Positions 7,901 through 13,793 of a DNA stretch of 15,616 nt are shown one piece after another. Below the pieces are notes generated by a model. That model was given only the letters and a program-made list of their open reading frames with translations, was not told where the DNA came from and did no database searches. Position 1 is the stretch's first letter. Each line of letters opens with the position of its first letter. Position numbers and translations under genes: made by a program. Origin of the DNA: Candidatus Scatoplasma merdavium (GTDB taxonomy: Bacteria > Bacillota_I > Bacilli_A > RFN20 > CAG-288); assembly GCA_017694135.1 (NCBI GenBank), contig JADING010000058.1, forward strand, positions 1 to 15,616, read 5' to 3'.

Positions 7901-9361
7901 TTAACGTTTATTCAAACAGTAATCTCGGCTATCTAATATGAGGTTAGAAAGTTCCTCGTAAGATATATAAGTATCATCCAGCACCAAGTTATACCAATCC
8001 GAAGATTCATCGATTCCAATCTTCTTAGAACGCGGATGAATAACTAAGACTTCTTGTTCTAAATAACGGGACGAAAGGCGGATATTGAGCCTGTATGAAC
8101 GTTCAAGCTTATAAAACATCGCAATAGGTTCTTCGCTCTCACTATATATATAAGTAGGATAGCGAGACATATCAGAAGACACGTTAATCTTAATATTCTC
8201 TTCTTCAGAAATGCTTTCTAAATAATCTAATAAAGCCGAAATGGAAATCATCGAGGCTCTAACCGGTTCGATATCTTCTAACTCAACTTTAATTTCTGCG
8301 CTGGTTTTACCTACCAACGAATAAGAAAGAGGGTTCTTATCCAATTCAGAAAGCAAGTATTCGTCGTATTTTAAATACTCTTCTCCGCTCTCGAGTTTTG
8401 ATAAGACCTTTTCTTTTTCTGTAACAAACTCCCTGTCTAACTTTTCTTCGAGTTCCTTTTTCTTATTAACTTCTTCTAAGTAAGTTTGAGCTTCTTTATA
8501 CGCAAGATCAAAGAGAGGATCATAAATCTCCGCTAAAGCCTCATCCAAAGATAAGAAATCCGCATTCATCTTCTCCAATTTGCTCTCTAGCATCACATAG
8601 CGGCTGTTTTCTAAGACGTAGTTCCCGCTTAAAGCGTAAGAATAAGCGCGATCTAAAATCTCATATACTTCATCGAAAGTCTTAAATTCATAATTAACTA
8701 TTACGGAATATATGTCGTTAAAGGCCCATTCTAAAGTGCTGTATTTTGTCAGGTGCTCTTTAACGTAACTACTATCAACCATCGCGTAGATTTTAAAAGT
8801 GATATCAGAATAAAAAACGATCGAATAAATAAGACCTCCCGCCTTTAAAACCAAATATGTGCGATCGCTATCTGTAGTCTTTTTTAAATAGGAATTGTAA
8901 AGAGGAAACAGCTTCGGAGAAAGGTTGGTTTTATAAATGTGCCTGATAACATCTTCGACATTTAAAAGGAGAACTGGGCGGACCTTATCTTCGTAAGCGC
9001 GAATCTTGTCGGGAACTTCATACACTCTTGTTTCCACCTTTACTTCTTCTTTTTCAATGTCTTTAAAATAAACTTTAACATCAGAAGCGGGAAAAGAAAA
9101 CTTATCGACCTTCCCTTTTAAATTTGATAAAGAAACAACTTTTTCAATCTCTACTTCTTTTAATCCGCAATCTTTCAAAGGTTCAACCAAGGTATTGACC
9201 TTGCAGATTTTCTCTTTGATTTTTTTACCTTGATAAAAGTAAGCTAGTTTAAAATATCTCTTCGATTTATAGACTCTGTATAAATAAACAACGTAAGAGA
9301 CAATTAAGATAACGAGGATCAAAGCTAATATAGCGATAATAGCAATCTGGTAATCTTGCAT
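7901..9361 (-). CDS. Membrane-anchored protein with two apparent MmcQ/YjbR-like domains
   Basis: This 486-residue protein has one N-terminal membrane segment (about 5-28, very rich in Ile, Leu and Val) followed by basic residues, so the rest should be cytoplasmic. The last 90 residues look like the MmcQ/YjbR (DUF419) fold: a strand pair ending RSYRLNIRLSSRYLEQ, then SDWYNLVLDDTYISYEELSN and LILDSRDYCL, which matches the family pattern of an Asp/Lys region, HWNTV-like strand, acidic turn and DRSY-like helix. A second, more diverged copy lies at about 165-245 (LKAGGLIYSIVF, then NDIYSVIVNYEF and ILDRAYSYAL). Between them, about 285-325 is a charged Lys/Glu-rich probable coiled coil. The family match is by eye and needs a profile search. 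YjbR proteins are small, soluble and of unclear function, so the membrane anchor and duplication are unusual. AGGA lies 10 bases before the ATG. Confidence 0.75.
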   Translation of the reverse strand: MQDYQIAIIAILALILVILIVSYVVYLYRVYKSKRYFKLAYFYQGKKIKEKICKVNTLVEPLKDCGLKEVEIEKVVSLSNLKGKVDKFSFPASDVKVYFKDIEKEEVKVETRVYEVPDKIRAYEDKVRPVLLLNVEDVIRHIYKTNLSPKLFPLYNSYLKKTTDSDRTYLVLKAGGLIYSIVFYSDITFKIYAMVDSSYVKEHLTKYSTLEWAFNDIYSVIVNYEFKTFDEVYEILDRAYSYALSGNYVLENSRYVMLESKLEKMNADFLSLDEALAEIYDPLFDLAYKEAQTYLEEVNKKKELEEKLDREFVTEKEKVLSKLESGEEYLKYDEYLLSELDKNPLSYSLVGKTSAEIKVELEDIEPVRASMISISALLDYLESISEEENIKINVSSDMSRYPTYIYSESEEPIAMFYKLERSYRLNIRLSSRYLEQEVLVIHPRSKKIGIDESSDWYNLVLDDTYISYEELSNLILDSRDYCLNKR

Positions 9362-9381
9362 AAATTTTTAATCCTAAATTG

Positions 9382-9410
9382 ATTATACCAGTTTACATAA
9401 GCCATTTTGA
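9382..9410 (-). promoter_or_regulatory. Extended -10 promoter for the YjbR-like membrane protein
   Basis: On the minus strand TGGTATAAT (9390-9382) is an exact extended -10 element. The -35 region is poor: TCAAAA at 9410-9405 with a 17 base spacer, or GGTCAA with 19. The start would be about 13 bases upstream of the ATG at 9361. It interlocks with the rightward SRP RNA promoter. Confidence 0.6.
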
Positions 9411-9421
9411 CCATTTATACT
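9392..9421 (+). promoter_or_regulatory. Promoter of the SRP RNA gene
   Basis: TTTACA (9392-9397), an 18 base spacer and TATACT (9416-9421) point to a transcription start at G9428. That is exactly where pairing predicts the 5' end of the SRP RNA, which supports both calls. Confidence 0.7.
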
Positions 9422-9427
9422 ACTATT

Positions 9428-9510
9428 GCCATCGCGATGCTAGCTGAGCGAACCAGGTCAGGTCCGAGAGGAAGCAGCCTTAAGTTACGGTTACATGTGC
9501 GGTGGTTTTT
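9428..9510 (+). ncRNA. ffs: Signal recognition particle RNA, small bacterial (4.5S) type
   Basis: The RNA partner of Ffh in targeting membrane and secreted proteins. The apical domain has the conserved core CCAGGTCAGGTCCGAGAGG followed by AAGCAGCC, with GAGA as the GNRA tetraloop closed by CC/GG and the asymmetric and symmetric internal loops that Ffh binds. The terminal helix is visible: CCATCGC (9429-9435) pairs with GCGGTGG (9499-9505) with one G-U pair. The 3' strand runs straight into TTTTT (9506-9510), so the end helix plus U-tract may also end transcription. At about 80 bases it lacks the Alu domain found in Bacillus and Clostridium versions. The 5' end agrees with the promoter; the 3' end is approximate. 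Confidence 0.95.
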
Positions 9511-9513
9511 ATT

Positions 9514-9939
9514 ATGAAAGACGAAGAATATTTACAACTAGCTTACCAAGAAGCCTTAAAAGCTGCTGAAATCAAAGAAACTCCTGTCGGATGCGTCATC
9601 GTTTACAATGACAAAATTATCGGAATCTCCCACAACACCACCCAGCAGGAAACAAACCCTCTGCTCCACGCGGAAATCTTAGCCTTAGAACAAGCGTTTA
9701 AAAACTTAAAAAGCAAGAATCTTAAAGGAGCTAAAATTTACATAAGCTTAGAACCCTGCTTAATGTGTTTAGGCGCAATAATTAACGCCCACATCAGCGA
9801 AATCTATTTTTCCGCTCTCGATAAAAAGAAAGGAGCCTTCTCTTTTTATAACGTCAGCATGCAACAGCTCAATGTCCATTACATCGAAAGTAAAAAAGCC
9901 GGTGAACTTCTCACCAGCTTCTTCGCTTCTTTGCGCTAA
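9514..9939 (+). CDS. tadA: tRNA-specific adenosine deaminase TadA
   Basis: Converts adenosine 34 to inosine in the anticodon of tRNA-Arg(ACG), needed to read CGN codons. From the ATG at 9514 the protein has 141 residues, somewhat short for the family. The deaminase signature is complete: HAE at 52-54 (zinc His and catalytic Glu) and PCLMC at 81-85 with both zinc cysteines; PVGCVIV at about 24-30 replaces the usual PVGAV. The C-terminus LLTSFFASLR matches the family end. A GTG at 9502 could add four residues but lies in the SRP RNA helix, so ATG is preferred. The only ribosome-binding-like sequence, GGTGG at 9501-9505, is the SRP RNA 3' arm. The 3' end overlaps the convergent gene by 3 bases. 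Confidence 0.93.
   Translation: MKDEEYLQLAYQEALKAAEIKETPVGCVIVYNDKIIGISHNTTQQETNPLLHAEILALEQAFKNLKSKNLKGAKIYISLEPCLMCLGAIINAHISEIYFSALDKKKGAFSFYNVSMQQLNVHYIESKKAGELLTSFFASLR
9892..9920 (-). terminator. Intrinsic terminator of the serS operon, embedded in tadA
   Basis: Read on the minus strand, AAGCTGGTGA (9920-9911) and TCACCGGCTT (9905-9896) form a 10 bp stem with one G-U pair and a 5 base loop, and T continues unbroken to 9892. It starts 16 bases after the stop codon of the convergent membrane protein gene. It lies inside the last codons of tadA, so one DNA segment codes protein on one strand and ends transcription on the other. Confidence 0.78.
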
Positions 9940-10607
9940 TTGCTGAAACTTTCTTTTAAAGGCGAATACTGCAGCAGCAATTTAGATAATCCATTTAAAC
10001 CTCTGCTCTTATTAAACAAATTATCGACACAAACCAACAGTAAGCTTATCAAGGTTCCAATGGCGTTAATTAAAATGTCCTGCATGGTATCAAACACCCC
10101 TTCTTCAATGTTGTGCTGAGAATTAGAATCAACAAATACATCAGTAGCCATCTCAATAATTTCCCACATTAAAGAAAAGCCAACAGAGATAAAAAACAAC
10201 AAAACTAAGAGCATCGGAAGGTTCATATTCCCCTTTTTCACCACCCCTGTTAAAAGTAAGAGATAATAAGCGAAAAGAAGAACGACAGGACCTGAAGCTC
10301 CATGTAACCACGTATCCCAATCCGGCCACAAAGAAAAGACGTTAAACACATTAGCGACTTCTATCGCCAGAAAAATAAACACGTAATATACGCACTTTAA
10401 AAAGACCGGAAATTTAATACCGAAGATTGTAAAAAACAACGGTGGTATAAGCCCAGCTAACCAAAGGACAAAAGTCATCGAAGTGTGTGGGTACTTATCC
10501 GGTTGTTGAACTAAAACTACATAAACAATTAAAGTAACTAAAACTAACAGAATAAAAGGAAGATATTCTTCTAAACAGTTGCGGAGAGTAAATTTCTTTT
10601 GGTTCAT
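9936..10607 (-). CDS. YjdF/DUF2238-like integral membrane protein
   Basis: A 223-residue protein with about six membrane segments (about 15-33, 46-64, 70-90, 104-122, 130-150, 177-195). Polar residues inside the membrane part match the pattern of the YjdF/DUF2238 family: DTWLHGASG at 98-106, WEIIE at 148-152 and a terminal D-x3-D-x3-N-x-x-G arrangement (DTMQDILINAIG, 173-184). The family's function is not established, so no role is claimed. It begins 1 base after the serS stop and has no clear ribosome binding site, so its translation is probably coupled to serS and its transcription subject to the serine T-box. Its stop codon overlaps the tadA stop by 3 bases. The family assignment is from motif memory and moderately sure. 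Confidence 0.8.
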   Translation of the reverse strand: MNQKKFTLRNCLEEYLPFILLVLVTLIVYVVLVQQPDKYPHTSMTFVLWLAGLIPPLFFTIFGIKFPVFLKCVYYVFIFLAIEVANVFNVFSLWPDWDTWLHGASGPVVLLFAYYLLLLTGVVKKGNMNLPMLLVLLFFISVGFSLMWEIIEMATDVFVDSNSQHNIEEGVFDTMQDILINAIGTLISLLLVCVDNLFNKSRGLNGLSKLLLQYSPLKESFSN

Positions 10608-10608
10608 A

Positions 10609-11880
10609 CTATTTAATAATATCAGTTCCCATATACGGCCTCAAAACTTCAGGAACAGTAATTGAACCATCGGCGTTCTGGTAGTTTTCCATAATTGCCG
10701 CTACAGTTCTACCAATAGCCAAGCCCGAACCATTTAAAGTGTGAACGTATTCAGTAGGAGCACCCTTTTCTCTTCTAAAACGCAAATTCATACGTCTAGC
10801 TTGATAATCTAAGAAATTAGAGCAGGAAGATATCTCCTTGTAATTGTTGTAAGAAGGTAACCACACCTCTAAATCAAAGGTCTTTGCTGAAGAAAAACCG
10901 ACATCACCAGTAGACAAGCAAACGCGGCGGTAAGGCAATTCGAGTTTTTCTAAAATAAGTTCCGCAGAGCGAGTCAAATGCTCTAAAGCATCCCAGGAAT
11001 CTTCCGGTTTGACAAAATTGACAAGCTCAACCTTTTGGAACTGGTGAACACGAATAATTCCGCGAGTATCTCTTCCCGCTGATCCAGCTTCAGAACGGAA
11101 GCAAGAAGAATAAGCGCAGTATTTAATAGGAAGTTGATCTGCATCTAAAATCTCGTCACGATAATAGTTAGTAACAGGAATTTCTGCGGTAGAAATAAGC
11201 CACATTTCCTGACCTTCAATCTTGTAAGCGTCATCTTTGAATTTCGGCAACTGACCGGTTCCATACATAGAATCGGTGTTGACCATATACGGAGGTAAAA
11301 CTTCCGTGTATCCAGATTCTTTAACGTGGGTATCAAGCATAAAAGACGCAACTGCTCTTTCTAACTTAGCAATAGCACCTTTATAAAAGACAAAACGAGG
11401 AGAAGAAACTTTCACTGCTCTTTCAAAATCGAATCCGCCGTCTTTTAAACCTAAGTCCCAGTGCGCTAAAGGCTTAAAATCAAATTTGCGCGGAGTTCCA
11501 ACAACCTTTTCAACACGGTTGAAAGTGTCGTCTTTACCGACAGGCAAAGATTTATCTGGAAGATTCGGAGTCTTCAATAGCATTTGGCGAATCTCTTCGT
11601 CGATCTTATTCAATTCAACGTCAATGTTGGCGATCTTATCCTTGATCGAAGCGATAGAGCTCACTATTTCACTAGCGTCTTTCCCTTCTCTCTTATATTG
11701 ACCGACTAATTTCGACTGCTCGTTGCGAAAGGCTTTTAAACCATCTCCCTCTTTGATCAGTTCTCTTCTTTTCGCATCGAGCGAAGGTATTTCTCTTAAA
11801 TAAGAATAATCGCCGTTACGGGTATTTAATCTTTCAATAACTTCTTCAAGATGTTCTCTAACGTACTTGATATCTAACAT
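10609..11880 (-). CDS. serS: Seryl-tRNA synthetase
   Basis: Class II synthetase that charges tRNA-Ser. The protein is 423 residues, normal for the family. The N-terminal helical arm that grips the long variable arm of tRNA-Ser spans about 30-105 and is rich in Lys and Glu. Catalytic landmarks follow in order: TAEIP at 231-235 (serine pocket), motif 2 FRSEAGSAGRDTRG at 261-274, EISSCSN at 349-355, and motif 3 SGLAIGRT at 385-392. The C-terminus VPEVLRPYMG is typical. AAGGAG (11894-11889) lies 8 bases before the ATG. It is preceded by a serine-specific T-box leader and followed after 1 base by a membrane protein gene. Confidence 0.98.
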   Translation of the reverse strand: MLDIKYVREHLEEVIERLNTRNGDYSYLREIPSLDAKRRELIKEGDGLKAFRNEQSKLVGQYKREGKDASEIVSSIASIKDKIANIDVELNKIDEEIRQMLLKTPNLPDKSLPVGKDDTFNRVEKVVGTPRKFDFKPLAHWDLGLKDGGFDFERAVKVSSPRFVFYKGAIAKLERAVASFMLDTHVKESGYTEVLPPYMVNTDSMYGTGQLPKFKDDAYKIEGQEMWLISTAEIPVTNYYRDEILDADQLPIKYCAYSSCFRSEAGSAGRDTRGIIRVHQFQKVELVNFVKPEDSWDALEHLTRSAELILEKLELPYRRVCLSTGDVGFSSAKTFDLEVWLPSYNNYKEISSCSNFLDYQARRMNLRFRREKGAPTEYVHTLNGSGLAIGRTVAAIMENYQNADGSITVPEVLRPYMGTDIIK

Positions 11881-11903
11881 GTATTTTTCTCCTTCTGGGA
11901 ATT

Positions 11904-11927
11904 AAAAAATCCCATTAAACATGGGAC
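11904..11927 (-). terminator. Regulated terminator of the serS T-box
   Basis: TCCCAT (11926-11921) and ATGGGA (11915-11910) pair across a 5 base loop, followed by a run of six T (11909-11904) in the minus-strand transcript. It is the alternative to the antiterminator formed with the T-box sequence just upstream. Confidence 0.88.
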
Positions 11928-12089
11928 GAATATATCGTGGTGCCACCCAATTTCGCTACCTTTAAAATAGCCTCATTGCTGTTCTCCAGCTTCTTTAGGA
12001 GTGGATTCATCGGCGTCCTCAGTAGCGTTTTCACCATCCACGCTCTCTCTAAACATCTTCAGCCAACTACTTTTTCCCAGCTCAAGAAC
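11904..12089 (-). ncRNA. T-box leader of serS, specifier codon UCC (serine)
   Basis: A tRNA-sensing riboswitch: uncharged tRNA-Ser binding favours the antiterminator and serS is transcribed. In the minus-strand transcript stem I carries AGAGAGAGCG and the distal GGTGAAAACGC loop. The specifier loop follows as GAATCCACTC, matching the usual GAA-codon-AC layout, so UCC at 12005-12003 is the serine specifier. A short stem III is GCTG-GAGAA-CAGC. The T-box sequence GGGTGGCACCACG is at 11948-11936. The 5' limit is set from the -10 box and is approximate. Confidence 0.95.
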
Positions 12090-12095
12090 AAATAT

Positions 12096-12124
12096 AGTAT
12101 AGTAGCAAAAAAGCAAAAATTAAA
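12096..12124 (-). promoter_or_regulatory. Probable promoter of the serS T-box transcript
   Basis: TATACT (12101-12096, minus strand) lies just upstream of the T-box leader. A -35 match is weak (TTTAAT at 12124-12119, 17 base spacer). No hairpin terminator is seen between the preceding lipoprotein stop (12143) and this box, so some read-through into the leader is possible. Confidence 0.45.
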
Positions 12125-12142
12125 GGCGCGAAAAACAGAGGG

Positions 12143-13789
12143 TCAAAAACTAATTAGATCTTCCTCGTACCAGCGGTTTAGAGAAGTGTATGCAACATAC
12201 TGATTGCTTATTCCATCTAAAGTATCGTACATGCAGCCAGTATTTCCTGAAATATTAACAACGTTGACAAACTCGTCGCTAGAAACTACGTTTTGATAGA
12301 TGTTTTTTCTAATTAGTTCAAAGCTGTAACCGCCGGAGATAAACATCAAAGGAGGAACCGCGTCATCGCCTTCAGTAAGGCCGTAATGATCGTGAAGATA
12401 GCTGACGCAATAAACGATTTCATCGTCTTCAACAACGGTTTCACCAATTGAATTTTCTTGAGGCTTGATGCTCAAAAAAGTAACGTAATTGCCAAGTTCA
12501 TTCAGAGCGTTAGAATAATCGTTAAATCCATCATTGCCGCTAATAAACTCGCGCGTTATAGCGATTTCGGAAGAAAATCCATCTAACAAAGAGACCGGAT
12601 CAGTTTTATAAATTGGTGCTTTAGTAGCATCGATAACACCGGCGTTAGATACGGATGGCAGAGCAGGATGTAAAAGGGGACTTTTTTCCATATAATCAAC
12701 TTTTTCATACCCGTTGAGTTGACCATGGTATTTAATTCCCACGTCATCAACGTAGTAAGCGCTCTTAACAAAATCAATTGTCCTATTAGTGTTAGAGTAA
12801 CCTTCTTCACCATATTCCGCTCGCCTTGGATCGCTAACGTACAGATCAAATTCAGCGTTAGCGATTGTGTAAGTCGGATTGTAAAGCGCTCTTTTAAGTC
12901 TTACTTCACCACTTTCAACTTCGGTAAAATAACTGACGCACTCGCGAGGTTTCAAACCCAAAATCATCATTTCATTTCCCGATTCAAAACTTTTTGATTT
13001 CGATAGTCCCGCGATTACATCAACAGTAAAAATATCGGTTACGTACTCCTCTACCCCTTGATTATCCTTAAGCTTAGTCGTTTGAGCAAATACTGACATC
13101 ACACAACTGCCAGCGGAGGCCGTAGTATTTTGAGCGTAGACATTGATGTTGTTAAAATATTCAAAAAATTCATTTAAAACATTCGTTTCTAAATCCACGC
13201 CATAATGCCCTAGGAACATAGTCAAGATTTTATCATTTGCTAAATCTTCATTAGTGCAAGCCATGACCAAATCGCTGTTATCACCTACAGTAAAATCAGC
13301 GAAATTTCTCAGGTACCAATTTTCAAAAAATTGCTGATTGACTAATTCATCTTCACCGGTGTTTTCATTCAAATTAAAATGGGAATTCAAATTAGAAATA
13401 CCATCGATTTCCAAAGCGTATAAATTGCTATCTCCTTCCACAATAACAGTACCATCTAGCAAATAAGTACCTTCAGAAGAAACGCATATTAGATCAAGGC
13501 GCGGAACTTTTACTCTTCTGCCACTTTGTTCAAAAGAACAGTTAGCCGAGTAACCTTCAAAGCCAAAGTGTTCAATATCAGCCTTATAGAAAGTAAAATC
13601 TTCTAATCCAAAAGAATAGTGATCGTCTTCAATATCAAACTCAATAGTCCTATTGACTAGCTCATTACCCGTTGTTTCTTTTACGACATTTCGCATAGTA
13701 GCATCGTGATTCAAAACAACTTCATCGCAAGCGGAAAGAACGGAAACAAAAGGTAGAAGAATAGCTAATTTTAAAACAATGCATCTCAT
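12143..13789 (-). CDS. Surface lipoprotein of unknown family (548 aa)
   Basis: I do not recognise this protein. Its N-terminus is a lipoprotein signal: MRCIVLKLAILLPF, then lipobox LSAC with Cys21. The remaining 525 residues have no membrane segment and are rich in Asp, Glu, Asn and Tyr with several Cys, fitting an extracellular soluble body. AGGAGGTG lies 7 bases before the ATG and overlaps the last codons of the upstream gene, whose stop is only 4 bases away, so the two are almost certainly co-translated from one mRNA. The gene ends in TGA, which speaks against a UGA-Trp code. No peptidase, glycosidase or binding motif could be identified. Function may be tied to the 563-residue neighbour. 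Confidence 0.85.
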   Translation of the reverse strand: MRCIVLKLAILLPFVSVLSACDEVVLNHDATMRNVVKETTGNELVNRTIEFDIEDDHYSFGLEDFTFYKADIEHFGFEGYSANCSFEQSGRRVKVPRLDLICVSSEGTYLLDGTVIVEGDSNLYALEIDGISNLNSHFNLNENTGEDELVNQQFFENWYLRNFADFTVGDNSDLVMACTNEDLANDKILTMFLGHYGVDLETNVLNEFFEYFNNINVYAQNTTASAGSCVMSVFAQTTKLKDNQGVEEYVTDIFTVDVIAGLSKSKSFESGNEMMILGLKPRECVSYFTEVESGEVRLKRALYNPTYTIANAEFDLYVSDPRRAEYGEEGYSNTNRTIDFVKSAYYVDDVGIKYHGQLNGYEKVDYMEKSPLLHPALPSVSNAGVIDATKAPIYKTDPVSLLDGFSSEIAITREFISGNDGFNDYSNALNELGNYVTFLSIKPQENSIGETVVEDDEIVYCVSYLHDHYGLTEGDDAVPPLMFISGGYSFELIRKNIYQNVVSSDEFVNVVNISGNTGCMYDTLDGISNQYVAYTSLNRWYEEDLISF

Positions 13790-13793
13790 TTTG

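Noticed and set aside
7880..7920. Possible terminator after the YjbR-like gene
   Set aside because: The only stem near the stop is 4 bp (GTTT/AAAC) before a T-rich stretch, too weak to call.
9502..9513. GTG start for tadA four codons upstream
   Set aside because: It falls within the SRP RNA terminal helix and has no ribosome binding site; family members start close to the KDEEYL-like segment reached from the ATG at 9514.
9939..9985. Plus-strand terminator for tadA formed by ATTGCTG and CAGCAAT
   Set aside because: The 7 bp arms enclose about 30 bases and only TT then mixed sequence follows; too weak for an intrinsic terminator.
12143..12145. Mycoplasma-type genetic code with UGA as tryptophan
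   Set aside because: Tryptophan is written TGG in the translated genes, and the TGA at this gene's end fits a stop followed by the serS promoter and T-box.
11937..12203. 88-residue open frame on the plus strand
   Set aside because: It runs antisense through the T-box leader and the end of the lipoprotein gene and has no binding site or motif.
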